Shown piece after piece: positions 22,433 to 33,226 of a stretch of DNA of 64,000 bases. The notes under the pieces are model-generated. The model ran no database searches. It had not been told where the DNA came from and was given only the letters and a program-made list of their open reading frames with translations. Numbering within the stretch: the first letter of the stretch is position 1; each line of letters starts with the position of its first letter. Made by a program: the position numbers and the translations under genes. The stretch lies in the NCBI GenBank assembly GCA_034509755.1, contig JAVYJV010000043.1, positions 117,254 through 181,253 of the forward strand, read 5' to 3'. The stretch comes from Anisodus tanguticus (taxonomy: Eukaryota > Streptophyta > Magnoliopsida > Solanales > Solanaceae).

Positions 22433-22903
22433 TTATTTTTTTAAAATTGGACTTAAAACTTTTTGAGACTCAGTTGATTTAATTATAGATTTACCATTAA
22501 TTAATTTATAATCTACAGTTTCTTTTAAATAAACGTATTTTAATGTTGCAAGTGAAAAAAATATATTTAAAAAAGCAAATATACAAGCTGGTGTAATCAC
22601 AATTATTCTTTCATAAAAAGATATAAGAAGTAAATAGATGAACATACCACTTCCGGTTATTGTATAAAATGTAACAAGACAAATATTTTTTCTTATAATA
22701 CCATTTAAACCAATTAAATGAACAATTGAAATTATAATACCAAAAACATATAAAATATCTTCTGTAAAACGATTTCTTGGTACATCTTCATATTTTTCAT
22801 CTCTAATTGTTATAACTAATATACTAACTAAAAGAATAGAAGTTAACAGAAAAATAATATTTGAAAAACTTAAAATTAATTTATGTTGTTTAATTTTATC
22901 CAT
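22433..22903 (-). CDS. Four-transmembrane protein of unknown function, 156 residues
   Basis: Single-exon open frame with four hydrophobic segments at about residues 11-33, 49-68, 75-97 and 100-123. The loop between TM1 and TM2 is polar (RDEKYEDVPRNRFTED), and the C-terminal tail of about 30 residues is basic (ESQKVLSPILKK). No cleavable signal peptide is obvious. The size and spacing recall small tetraspan families (for example MARVEL or claudin-like), but I see neither the claudin W-GLW-C-C motif nor the tetraspanin CCG. I therefore do not assign a family. The regular hydrophobic pattern makes it a likely real gene. Confidence 0.65.
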   Translation of the reverse strand: MDKIKQHKLILSFSNIIFLLTSILLVSILVITIRDEKYEDVPRNRFTEDILYVFGIIISIVHLIGLNGIIRKNICLVTFYTITGSGMFIYLLLISFYERIIVITPACIFAFLNIFFSLATLKYVYLKETVDYKLINGKSIIKSTESQKVLSPILKK

Positions 22904-24901
22904 AGTTGAAAACTTGATTTAGAATTTTTCAAAAAAAAAAAACTTTATTTTACAAAATTTTATCAAAAATTTAAATGCGGATGAACTATAAACGTAATTT
23001 AAAGTATTGAAAAAGTTGTAAAAAAATTCATGTTTATAAAAAAAAATGTAATAAAATTAAATTAACACGCCTAAATTATTATTAAGAAATTTCTTTAAAA
23101 TTACAACTTAAAACATAGAAATTTTAATTACCTTCACTGAATTATATGAGTAATACTTTTTAATAATAATTTATTAAAATAAAATTGAAATCAAATGAAC
23201 TTATTTTTTATATATTCGATTCAAATATCAAATTATATTAAACTACTTTTGATTAATTTGTATAAAGAAATTTTAAAAAAAAATTAATTTTAATATAACA
23301 CCTATTTAACAAAAACTTACAAAACATTCATGAAATTTCCGAAAACGATCTTCCTCTATTAATTTTAATATAACTGATAAACAGTTTAAAAAAATTAAAT
23401 TAAATCGCTAAAGATGAAAATAGATGTGCAATAGTAATTAAAAAAAATGTCTTAGAAAAAAATGTAAAAAATAAATTAAAGTTTAGACTTTAAAGAAAAA
23501 GCGTTTAATTAATAAAAAATATGAATTAAAAAAAAATTTCAAAACAAAAACAAAAAATGGAAATATTTTTAACAAAAAAATAAGAAATATACTTGAACTA
23601 ATAAGAATAAGAAAAAAATAGAAAAAAAGTAAAGTTAAGAAAAATCTTTAAAGAAAAAAAAAAAAAAAAGAAATAAAATTAGAAAAAAAATAGAAATATA
23701 TTTGAGCTAATGAGAATTAGAAAAAAAAAAGAAAAAAAATTAAAGTTAGAAAAATCTAAAAATTAGTAAACAAAATAAGAAATAAACTTTAATTAGAGAA
23801 ATTAATTTTTGCAAGTTTAATTTTCCAAAAACAGGCAATATTCAGACATCTTTAAATGAAAACTTTTTGAAGAAACCATTAAAAATTTAAAAAAAAGTTG
23901 ATAGTAATTATAAAAAAAAGCTTAAAATGAAATTAAACTAAATTATCTCATAATGAACTAAAAATTAAACAATTTTTTCTATAAATTATTTTCTATTAAA
24001 AAATTTAAACATTATTTGTTGAAGATTTTTTTAATCAAAAGCGGTAACTTAAAAAGTATTTTTATCTTTTAATAAGACAAAAAAGAAGTTTTGAATCAGT
24101 GATAATATTTTTCTATTTGAAAAGATTTTTCAAACCCTAGAATTTTATTTACTTAAAAGATTTAGAAAAATAATTTTTCTAAATTCAAGTCTAAAAAATT
24201 AATTTTCTATTTTTAAAAGAATCGCGCTTTCTTAAAGTTTAAATTTCTAAGTTATCAGTTTTCTCTAAATTTAAAAATTTTCAATACTTTAATAAAGTTA
24301 AAAAGTTGTTAATTAAATCATAAATCAAAATATTTAAAAAGAAATTTTAAACTTTTGAATTATAAATCAAAAGTAGTCCAAGGTGATTTTTCAACTTAAT
24401 TAATAAATTTGAAAAAGAAAAACTTATTGAAGACTAATTTTTCAAAATTTCAATAACTAGATTTCCAAAAAATTTTAAGCTCAATTTTTTTAACTAAATT
24501 TATAAGAGCTTGAAGAAAAAAAAAACAATACTTTTGGTAGAAACTTTATTAGGGATTAAATAAAGTGTTTACCTATGTAAACAATTTTTCATTTTTAAAG
24601 AAAACTCATAAACTTAAAAAGAGTTTTTTTTTTTTTGAAAAAAAATCAAACGGATAAATTTTTCTATGTTTGAAACTAACATTCAAATAATTCTTAAAAA
24701 ATTATCGTTCAATTAATTATCATTTATAGATTATTCAACAAAAAAAAAAATAAATTAAACGACATTTTAATTCTTAAAGAAATCAATTTGTTAAGTATTG
24801 TTAATTCAAGTAGTCTAGCTAAAGTGAAAAGCTTTTTGTGAAAATTAATGAATAATAAATGGTTTAATTAAAAATAAATGTTTTTGTTGTGATTTTTAAA
24901 A
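22904..24901. other. Intergenic region 5' of Frizzled, with a duplicated segment
   Basis: Two kilobases of A-rich DNA between divergent genes. No coding frame. It contains the direct duplication at 23583-23757. Confidence 0.5.
23583..23757. repeat. Imperfect direct duplication, about 65 bp, spaced about 110 bp
   Basis: Copy 1 (23583-23647) runs from AGAAATATACTTGAACTAAT to GTTAAGAAAAATCT. Copy 2 (23692-23757) runs from AGAAATATATTTGAGCTAAT to GTTAGAAAAATCT. They differ by scattered substitutions and small length changes in A-runs. A shorter related A-rich stretch (ACTTGAATAAAAAATAGAAAG) lies near 21980-22000. Confidence 0.45.
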
Positions 24902-26539
24902 ATGTTTTTTTTCAAATATTTATTAGTTTTGATTTATTATTTTAATGAAATTAAACCTATCACAACTCAAAAAATTTTATATTATAGATTGACTCAAGAA
25001 GATTTTTTACCTAATAAAGTAGAATGTGAAGAAATTAAAACGCCTTTTTGTAAAAATTTACCTTATAATCAAACTTCAAAAACTAATTTATTAGGAAATG
25101 TTGATCAAAAATTATTAACAAATGAATTATTCAAATATGAACAGTTATATAAATTAAATTGCTCTTCATTTTTTGAATTATTTATATGTTCATATTATTT
25201 ACCATTGTGCTCAATAAAATCTTTATTACCTTGTAAAGAATTATGTCTGAAGGTTAAAGAAGATTGTCAATCAACTTTAAACGAAAAAAAAATAGAATGG
25301 CCAGAGAATTTAATTTGTTCAAATTTTCCAACTTTTAAACATACACAAATGTGTTTTTTACCTAAAAATTTAGATAATCTAAACTATTTAGATCCAATAA
25401 AGTTGAATAAAAATAATCTAAACAAAAATTTATTGACAAACAGAAGAAATAAAGAGGAAACTTTTGAAAAATTAGTTGTTAATTTTACATGTCCAATAGA
25501 ATTAAGAAAACCATCAAATAATTATGTATTCAAAATTGCAAATACAGAATATAAAGGTTGTACTTTTCCATGTCATGATTTTCTTTATACATCTGATGAA
25601 TATTCAACAACACGTTTAATAATAAGTTACTTATGTTTTTTTACTTTGGTCATCAATTTAATATTTATTACAAAATACAATTTTAACAAAAACAATTATG
25701 AATATCCATCAAAATCAGTTGTTTATATATCTTATTGTTATTTAATTATCTCTTTTATGTATGGCTTAGGTTTTTTTTTAAAAGATTTAATTTCTTGTGA
25801 TGAGTCAAATGATTTTAAAATAAGTCAAATGAAAACTATATCAAATGGTAGCGAAAAATTAAGTTGTCTATTATCGTTTTCAATAATAAATTTTTTCACA
25901 ACTGCATCGTTAGTTTGGTGGATTATATTAAATATAACTTTCTTTTTACAAATGGTTTTAGCATGGGGAAAAGAACATATTGAAAAAAAACATAAATATT
26001 TTCATATAAGTGCATGGACAATAAGTTTTTTACATACAATTTTAATAATCTTAAAAAATAATATTGAAGGAGATCCTATTTCTGGATTATGTACAGTTCG
26101 AACTGATGAAAAATTTTCAAATCTAATTTTATTTCAAATAATTTTATTAAGCATTGGTTTCTTAATTTTTTTTTCTACTTTCATTTATTTTATAAAAATT
26201 ATTGACTTTTTAAAATCAAATTACAAAATGAACGAATCAAGAATATTCATTGAATATTTGATAATATTTATTTTTTCGTTTTTTTTAGCTTATTTAGCAC
26301 AAATAACAATTCAACATTATGAGATTTATAATGTAGACATATGGATTCAGAATTGGTACAAAAAAATTTGTGAAAAAAGACCAAAAGATCGTGATAAATG
26401 TCCTTCTTGGATATTAAATCAAAATTTAAATGAAAATAATTTTAAACCTACTTTATACTTTTTAATTTTGAAATACTCTTTTTATATGATTCCTGGTCTA
26501 GTTTCTAGTACAATTGTTCTGTATGATAAAATAAATTAA
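24902..26539 (+). CDS. Frizzled-like Wnt receptor lacking the C-terminal KTxxxW motif
   Basis: Seven-pass Wnt receptor of the Frizzled class, 545 residues, intronless. A hydrophobic signal peptide (FFFKYLLVLIYYF) precedes a cysteine-rich domain with ten cysteines (residues 42, 50, 87, 96, 103, 111, 115, 122, 139, 151) and the hallmark LPYNQT. The seven-TM part (about residues 232-540) keeps Frizzled features: SLVWWIILNITFFLQMVLAW in TM3, WGKEHIEKK after it, and GDPISGLC in the second extracellular loop. The protein stops right after TM7 (SSTIVLYDKIN, TAA). Frizzleds normally continue here as W-x-x-S-x-KTxxxW, the Dishevelled PDZ-binding motif, so that motif is absent. No obvious downstream exon was found. 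It could be a divergent Frizzled or a signalling-deficient decoy; identity as Frizzled rather than Smoothened rests on the CRD. Confidence 0.9.
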   Translation: MFFFKYLLVLIYYFNEIKPITTQKILYYRLTQEDFLPNKVECEEIKTPFCKNLPYNQTSKTNLLGNVDQKLLTNELFKYEQLYKLNCSSFFELFICSYYLPLCSIKSLLPCKELCLKVKEDCQSTLNEKKIEWPENLICSNFPTFKHTQMCFLPKNLDNLNYLDPIKLNKNNLNKNLLTNRRNKEETFEKLVVNFTCPIELRKPSNNYVFKIANTEYKGCTFPCHDFLYTSDEYSTTRLIISYLCFFTLVINLIFITKYNFNKNNYEYPSKSVVYISYCYLIISFMYGLGFFLKDLISCDESNDFKISQMKTISNGSEKLSCLLSFSIINFFTTASLVWWIILNITFFLQMVLAWGKEHIEKKHKYFHISAWTISFLHTILIILKNNIEGDPISGLCTVRTDEKFSNLILFQIILLSIGFLIFFSTFIYFIKIIDFLKSNYKMNESRIFIEYLIIFIFSFFLAYLAQITIQHYEIYNVDIWIQNWYKKICEKRPKDRDKCPSWILNQNLNENNFKPTLYFLILKYSFYMIPGLVSSTIVLYDKIN

Positions 26540-26857
26540 TTTTTTTTGAACTTTTCAATCTTGTTATTCTTAAATTTAATTTTCAAATTTTTAAAATGAT
26601 TTATAAAAATTTGAGATTTAAATAATCTATTCAATTGGAAAACTCTAATTTAAATGAAAAAAAACCAAGCTAATTCAAACAGGTAATAAAGTAAAAATGA
26701 GTTTTAAAGTAAAAAAGTTTTCAAACTTTATTCTCACAAAATATCTGTATAAATAGACAAGCACGTTTTGATGATTTTTGGAACTCATGTGTTGAGTTTT
26801 ATTTTTGAATTTAAAATTTTATTTATATAAAAACTAATTTTAGTGTTATAATTCAAA
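26540..26857. other. Spacer between Frizzled and dyskerin
   Basis: A 318-base gap between two genes in the same orientation. It must hold the Frizzled 3' end and the dyskerin promoter. Nothing distinctive seen. Confidence 0.4.
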
Positions 26858-28192
26858 ATGGGTAAAAAATCTAAAAAAGATATAGATGAAATCAGTGAAG
26901 ATTTTTCTTTAAGGTCAGAATCAAAAGAAAAAACAAAATTAAATTCAAAAAAGTGGCCTTTATTATTAAAAAATTATGAAAAATTAAATACGAGAACATC
27001 TCATTTTGTTCCTTTAACTACAGGAACAACTCCATACAAACGTGATATAAAAGAATATATTAAATCAGGTTTTATTAATCTAGATAAGCCTTCTAATCCT
27101 TCTTCCCATGAAGTTGTTTCATGGATAAAGAAAATTTTAAGAGTTGAAAAAACTGGACATTCTGGAACTTTAGATCCTAAAGTTACAGGTTGTTTAATTG
27201 TTTGTATTGAAAGAGCAACAAGATTAGTAAAATCACAACAAACTGCTGGTAAAGAATATACAGGAATTTTTAGATTACATAGTGATGTTGATGATATTAG
27301 ACAAATAAACAAAGCTATTGAATCTTTAACAGGAGCAATTTTTCAACGTCCTCCATTGATTTCTGCTGTCAAAAGACAATTGAGAATACGTACTGTTTAT
27401 GAAAGTAAATTATTAGAATACGACAAAGAAAAAAAAATCGGAATAATTTGGTTGTCTTGTGAAGCAGGAACTTATGTAAGAACATTGTTTGTACATTTAG
27501 GTTTATTATTAGGAGTAGGAGGCCATATGATTGAATTAAGAAGAAACAGATCAGGTATTCAATCAGAAAATGATGATTTAGCAACAATGCATGATGTTTT
27601 AGACGCTCAATGGAAATATGATAACCACAATGATGAAACTTATTTGAGAAAAGTAGTAAAACCATTAGAAAAATTACTTGTTGGTCACAAGAGAATCGTA
27701 GTAAAAGATTCAGCTGTTAATGCTATATGTTATGGAGCTAAAATATTATTACCAGGAATTTTAAAATACGAAGATGATATTGAAATGAATGAAGAAATAG
27801 TTATCATAACAACAAAAGGAGAAGCAGTTTGTTTAGCTATTGCTTTAATGACTTCATCATCAATTGCAAGTTGTGATCATGGTATTGTAGCAAAAATCAA
27901 AAGAGTTGTAATGGAAAGAGATTTATATCCACGTAAATGGGGTTTAGGAAAAATTGCTGTTATGAAAAAAAAATTAATGAAAGAAGGTTTGTTAGATGAA
28001 AAAGGAAAACCAAATGAAAAAACTCCAGAAAATTGGTGGAAAGTTGATATTAAAAGTGAAACAAAAATTAAAAAAGAAATTAAAACAGAAATTAAAGTAG
28101 AAAAAGATGATGATGATGAAGAAGAAGAAGAAAAGAGTAGTGAAGAAGAAGAAGAAGTTAAAGAAAAAAAATCAAAAAAAATAAAGAGTTAA
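26858..28192 (+). CDS. DKC1: Dyskerin, H/ACA snoRNP pseudouridine synthase
   Basis: Catalytic subunit of H/ACA ribonucleoproteins. It converts uridine to pseudouridine in rRNA and snRNA in the nucleolus and Cajal bodies and stabilises telomerase RNA in vertebrates. Intronless, 444 residues. The N-terminal DKCLD region (FVPLTTGTTPYKRDI) leads into the TruB catalytic domain with GHSGTLDPKVTGCLIV, whose Asp is the nucleophile. A PUA domain follows (about residues 275-355, from LLVGHKRIVVKDSAV, including LPGILKYEDDIE), then RDLYPRKWGLG. The tail is a Lys/Glu low-complexity nuclear-localisation-like stretch, as in animal dyskerins. ATG is preceded by CAAA and no other Met precedes the conserved region. 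Very secure. Confidence 0.97.
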   Translation: MGKKSKKDIDEISEDFSLRSESKEKTKLNSKKWPLLLKNYEKLNTRTSHFVPLTTGTTPYKRDIKEYIKSGFINLDKPSNPSSHEVVSWIKKILRVEKTGHSGTLDPKVTGCLIVCIERATRLVKSQQTAGKEYTGIFRLHSDVDDIRQINKAIESLTGAIFQRPPLISAVKRQLRIRTVYESKLLEYDKEKKIGIIWLSCEAGTYVRTLFVHLGLLLGVGGHMIELRRNRSGIQSENDDLATMHDVLDAQWKYDNHNDETYLRKVVKPLEKLLVGHKRIVVKDSAVNAICYGAKILLPGILKYEDDIEMNEEIVIITTKGEAVCLAIALMTSSSIASCDHGIVAKIKRVVMERDLYPRKWGLGKIAVMKKKLMKEGLLDEKGKPNEKTPENWWKVDIKSETKIKKEIKTEIKVEKDDDDEEEEEKSSEEEEEVKEKKSKKIKS

Positions 28193-28406
28193 TTTAAATA
28201 AAGATAACATTCCTTAAAAGAGGGTTAAAAAATCAGTGACTTACATACTCTTTGATTATTTTTTTAAAAAACTTTTTAAATAAAATTTTATTTTTGTAAA
28301 CATCTCAATTCTTAACCATACGATTAAAATTGTTAAACTTTTTTTAATTGTATCAATTGACTTTCATTTAAACTATTTTCTTTTTATGAAAGTATAAAAA
28401 TTTATA

Positions 28407-29857
28407 TTAACGTGTTTTTATAAAACTTTCGTAAATATCATTTTGTTTTAGTGTTAAAAACTCATCATATTTTTCTCTTATACAACTTCCGTCTAAATTA
28501 AATATGTATTTATGATAAGTACCATCTACACAAATAGCTAATTAAGTAAAAAAAAAATTAGTTTTAAATAAACAAAATTTATATTTACCATAAACAGTGT
28601 TTTTCTTTCCTATTGTACATATACAAGCGCATTCAGCAGCAACAGTGAAATTTGCTAAAGCCCATTGAGAATTAACATATGTATTTGGAATACCAATATT
28701 TGAAAATTTTGATCTTCTATTTAAATTACTATCTTTTAACGCAAAAATATGTACAGTTCCTTTATCAGATGATACACATAAAAAGTCAGAATCTGAACTA
28801 AAATTCATACAATATAAAGTTGCCGGATCAACACCTCTTCTTAACTCAATCATTTTGGTTTGTCTTGTGGTGTCAAAAACTCTTATTAATGTTCCTTTTT
28901 TTGATGCAGTTGCAACTAGATTACCTTGAAAAACAAAAAATTATTTATAATAAAGTTTTTAATTTTCTTAATTTTTTACCGTTTATATTTAAAGTTACAC
29001 ATGCCAATTCAGATTTATGTGCATTTATACATATAGGTGTTGATGAAGCTCCAGGTTTTATTGCATTTATATCATAAATCATTACTGAACCATTTCTATG
29101 ACCAGGACAAACAATAACTTGACGTTCTGCTGTATATAAAGGTGTTACTTCTAATATACCTAAAGGATTGTTACCCGATTCTAAACTAAATAACTTCTTA
29201 CAATTACCAGGATACAAAAACGCGTGAATAAAGTTGTTTTCGGCTACAAAAAATCTTGAAAAAATATTTAAAATTTATCGTTGAAATTAAAATAAAAACG
29301 TACTTATCATTCCTCATTTTTATTGCTTTAATTTGTGTTTGAAACGTAAGTTGATCTTTAAACTCTTTTGTGACTTCGTTATAAATTAAGGCTAAAAAAT
29401 AGTTTTCTTAGTAACTTTCTTTTTGTTTTTTTTGTCAATTCATACCAGTATTATCTGCAAATTTAGGTTTTTCGCCTCCTGCAACTAGTGCAATAAACTG
29501 GGATCTTTTATATGTTTCCGCAATCGCTATACTACCAACTAAGCTGTAATCTATAAAATAAATGAAAAGTTAGAAAAAAGTTTTAAAAACTTGTTTACTT
29601 ATATTACCTAATTTAAATAAAAGCATCAAAGGATCAATATTGTATATATAAAGTCCATTTTCAGTAGAACAAAGAAAAATACTATTTTCAACAAAATTAA
29701 AGGTGAGTGTATTTATATCTCTACACTGCATTTTTTGATCCAAATTATTTTCAGAATCAGAATCACTTAACTCTTCTGTTTTTTTATCATCATAAATAAA
29801 AGTTGGATCTAATTTTACTGGTTCTTTTAAATCATAAGACATTATATCGTCATCCAT
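28407..29857 (-). CDS. WDR45: PROPPIN WD-repeat protein WDR45/WIPI4
   Basis: Seven-bladed beta-propeller that binds PI3P/PI(3,5)P2 and ATG2 and acts in autophagosome formation. Six exons (minus): 29608-29857, 29446-29550, 29304-29391, 28980-29254, 28589-28924, 28407-28537; the frame closes at 394 residues. The phosphoinositide-binding LRRG motif is in MIELRRGVDPATLYCMNF. Strong WDR45-type segments surround it: CPGHRNGSV, INAHKSELACV, VSSDKGTVHIFALKD and NRRSKFSNIG. The C-terminal blade includes CVDGTYHKYIFNLDGSC. The first exon adds an acidic N-terminal extension of about 45 residues (DSDSENNLDQK) before the first blade, longer than in vertebrates. The closeness to WDR45 rather than WIPI1/2 is clear from the blades around LRRG. 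Confidence 0.93.
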
Positions 29858-30993
29858 TTTTTATATTAATTTAATTTAAAAGTAAAATTTAAAAATTTAA
29901 AAACTCTTATAATATTGACCATGAATTTTTTTACGCATGAATGCGTTTTAAATTGTTTTGCATCAGAATTGTTTATAAACAAATGTTAGTTATATAGTTA
30001 AGTTTATTTTAGTTTGTTTTCATTATAAGCGCAAGACTATTTTGCTAAAAAAAAAGCGCTGCATTTAAAATTTTTGAGTTTTTTACGTAAGCTTTGTTAC
30101 AGATTTAAATTGCATTTAATAATTTTTTAAACGATTTTTGTTGATCATACTTTGCTTGAATAGCTTTTGAGTTATTCATAAAAATTAAATTAAATGTTTG
30201 AATAAGCAAGAATGAGTAAATAAAAAAGTTTATCAAAAAAATAAAAAAGATTAAAAGAATAAACGAACAAGTTATTTAATTTTAGATTAACAATATAAAA
30301 GTATTTGTAATCTTAAACAAAGATTAAACATTATTTTGCTATTGAATAACTCCTTTAGATTAAAATGAGTAAATTTAATAATTAATCTAATGTAAGTGTT
30401 GCAGCGAACATAATATAGAAGTTAAACAAAATTTAGTTAGTAAGCTGCAATGAAAAAATTTGTTTAGTAAATGTTTGTCAGTTTAAAATATTTCAAAATA
30501 CTTTGATGATTGAAGAAACAAAAAAACTTTTTATCAAAAAACAATTAAAACTTTTTTTTTAAATATAAGTTTTGTTTGATTGATCAAATAATTATTGACT
30601 CATTTTTCCAAAAATTTGATTAAAAATAATTGAAAGTCAGTTAAAATTGTTTAATCTAATCAACTTAATTTAAAAAAAATCGCCGATTAATATAAATAAA
30701 AACTTTAAAATATTTTTGATGCAAATATTTATTTTAGTTTAACCTGTCTAATCTAATAAATTTTCAAAAAAACGAATTATCTGAATTCACGATTCAATTT
30801 AAGAATTTAAATAAAACAATTTTAAACATACAAAATAATTATAAAACATTAACAAAATTTATAACTTTTATCAAAACTAAATAAAAAAAATTATTTACAA
30901 AAAAGAATATTTTGAAATAAAACTTCAAAAATGACTAATTTTATACACAAACTTAAGTTTTGATCAAATAAAACTTTTTGTTATAAAAAAAAA
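29858..30993. other. Intergenic region between CANT1 and WDR45
   Basis: About 1.1 kb holding the 5' flank of WDR45 and the 3' flank of the apyrase gene. No coding frame or distinctive motif seen. Confidence 0.45.
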
Positions 30994-32263
30994 TTAAATA
31001 AACTCTATGCCTTCAAATTTAACTTGATTATCTACTAAAGTTTCTGGTAATATTATTTGTCCTTTTATATCGAATACAGTAATATAAGTAGATATTTCAT
31101 TTTTAACTTCTTTTGATTTTAAAGCAACTATATATTCATCATTAAAATTAGGAATAAATTTAAATGATGAATAACCTAATAAAGGATTAGGAGCATCTCC
31201 TATTTTAACAACTTCAACTGTTTTAAAATTTTCATCTGCAATAATTAATAGATTAGCACCTTTTTTTTCATCATCTTCTTCATTATAAATTTTACTAGAT
31301 GCTTTTCTTGGTAAAAAAAACCATTTTTTTCTTAACTCAGACCAAACAGAACTTTCATGTATCAAATATCCTGGTTCTTTTAAGCCTACTTGATTCAACA
31401 TTTTACCATAATTATATAACCAATTTATATGCTTTATTTCTCCATTTATAGAGATTTTTTTAATCCATTGAGGATCATGATTTAGAAATTTTCCTTCTGG
31501 AGAAGTCCAATCTTTACCAAAACCTCCAGCATATAAAAAATGATCTTTAGTTGTTAACCATTCACATTTAAAAGGTTTCTCTTTTGTGCCATCACCATCT
31601 AATAAAATTACCCATGGTAAAGCTTTATAAAGTTTATTATTAAATTGCATATCTTTATATGTTACATTACTAAGTTTTATATCTGAAGAAATTTTATTTT
31701 CTTCATCAGTTTTGACTAATTCATAAATAATTCCTGTACGATCATCACAAGATAACAATTTACCATTAAAAACAATTAATTCTGACAACTCCATTCCTCG
31801 TTTTTTAAAACTTAATGATGAACTAATAAGAGTTTTTTCATTGTTAAAATTAGCAATTACTTTTTTTGTTGAAGGATAAAAAATTAATGTTCCTTCTAAT
31901 AAAAAAGATGACCAAGTATCTTTATATACTTTTTTAGATTCTTTATCTAAATCAGCAATTAAGCCTAATTTATACCTAAAAAGTAAAAATCTTATTGATA
32001 AGTATGAATTAATAAAATTGAAATAAAACAGCTAACCTAATAAAATTTTTAGACTTTTCTGGTTTTGATAGAGGATAAGTATTGTTATAAAATTCTACAG
32101 GAGTAATTTTATTGATAGTTGTTGAAGGACAAACATTTTGAGGTTGAACATGAATAAAAGAAATAAAATATAATCCAAATAAAATCACAGCTAAAAATAC
32201 TAATATTTTGAAGTTGTTGTTATTTATGTAATAAATTGAATTGTAAGATGTTTTAAACATCAT
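30994..32263 (-). CDS. CANT1: Calcium-activated nucleotidase (apyrase), CANT1-like
   Basis: Hydrolyses UDP/GDP (and other nucleoside di- and triphosphates) in a Ca2+-dependent way in the ER/Golgi, supporting glycosylation. Two exons (minus), 32037-32263 and 30994-31975, give 402 residues (human 401). An N-terminal cytosolic tail and one membrane segment (about residues 18-38, FKILVFLAVILFGLYFISFI) make it a type II Golgi/ER protein. The five-bladed propeller shows family signatures: DTWSSFLLEGTL, LSELIVFNGKLLSCDDRTG, LPWVILLDGDG, FKCEWLTTKD, HDPQWIKKI and YLIHESSVW. The C-terminus ends KFEGIEFI, as in other apyrases of this class (also found in blood-feeder saliva, but the anchor indicates a cell-resident enzyme here). 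Secure. Confidence 0.95.
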
Positions 32264-32680
32264 TATTTCAAATTTAAAAAAAACAGAAAAAAAGTATAAA
32301 TTATTTTTGAATTTTTATTTACATTTTAAATTTTTTTTGACAATTGAATTTAGTTAAACTAAATTAAAATAAAAAAGCTAAAAAAAAGAATAATTCATTT
32401 ATTCTTTAAGATTAATTGTAAGTATAATTTACTTATAACACGTCTATAAATGTTTTTTTAATCAAAAAGCATGCGCAAAAGTTAAGCGCCATCTAAAAAT
32501 TTGAATAAACTTTTTTTATAAAAATTAATTGCGGTTGTTGGCGCATGGCTAAAAATTTCTACTAAAGTTTTTAAAAATAAATTTGTAAACATTGTTAATT
32601 TCATCTTAAAATTTCAATTGAGTTAATGACAAAAATCAATTAAATAATTTTTAGTCTTAAATAGAATCAAATTTTCAAAA
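32264..32680. promoter_or_regulatory. Shared divergent promoter region (CANT1 / SF3B6)
   Basis: Only 417 bases separate the two divergent start codons. The interval contains three CG-rich words that are rare in this DNA: GCATGCGCA (32469-32477, NRF1-like), GCGCCATCTAAA (32486-32497; its complement TTTAGATGGCGC fits AGRKGGCGC) and TTGGCGCATGG (near 32538). They are likely control elements for one or both genes. Confidence 0.5.
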
Positions 32681-33194
32681 ATGTCTAAATCAAACGTACT
32701 TAAACAATTTTTAACTTTTAATTTTTTATTAATTTTTATTTCTCTTTAGGTCAGATTACCTCCAGAAGTCAATCGTATACTTTATATAAGAAACCTACCT
32801 TATAAAATAACAGCTGAAGAAATGTATGATATTTTTGGTAAATATGGAGCAATAAGACAAATTAGAGTAGGGAATACTCCAGAAACCAGGTAAGATACAT
32901 TTAAATAAAATTTAAATTCAAATTTAATAATTATAATGTATTTTAGAGGAACAGCTTTTGTTGTTTATGAAGATATTTTTGATGCTAAAAATGCATGTGA
33001 TCATTTGTCTGGTTTTAATGTTTGTAATAGGTATCTCGTTGTGTTATATTATCAATTAAATAAGGTAAAATTTTATGACTTTTTTTTTGTATTAGCTAAT
33101 TAATTTTCTTTTGTAGACTACGAAAAAAGTTGATACAGATAAAAAACAGGAAGAAATTGATAATTTACGTAAAAAATTCAATATCAAAGAGTAG
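32681..33194 (+). CDS. SF3B6: Splicing factor 3B subunit 6 (p14/SF3B14)
   Basis: RRM protein of the U2 snRNP SF3b complex that sits at the branch-site adenosine and binds SF3B1. Four exons: 32681-32695 (only MSKSN), 32750-32889, 32947-33064, 33117-33194; 116 residues (human 125). It is instantly recognisable: VRLPPEVNRILYIRNLPYKI (RNP2 in ILYIRNL), GNTPETRGTAFVVYED (RNP1) and NRYLVVLYYQLNK, whose aromatic residues contact the branch adenosine in the human protein. The C-terminal Lys-rich helix (KKQEEIDNLRKKF) is retained, slightly shortened. The gene ends 32 bases from the stop of the convergent PTRH2 gene, with AATAAA at 33206-33211 between them. Confidence 0.96.
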
Positions 33195-33226
33195 TGTTTT
33201 TTTTGAATAAAAATTTTTATTAAAAC

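Noticed and set aside
23200..23240. Possible tRNA T-loop (ATTCGATTCAAATAT)
   Set aside because: No acceptor stem, anticodon arm or D-arm can be built around it.
24902..26539. Smoothened instead of Frizzled
   Set aside because: The CRD has the ten-cysteine Frizzled pattern with LPYNQT, and there is no long Smoothened cytosolic tail.
28820..29077. Plus-strand ORF opposite WDR45
   Set aside because: Antisense to conserved WDR45 exons 4-5 and an intron.
16820..33194. A splicing gene cluster (DDX46 and SF3B6 together)
   Set aside because: They are 12 kb apart with unrelated genes between them; co-location is more simply chance.
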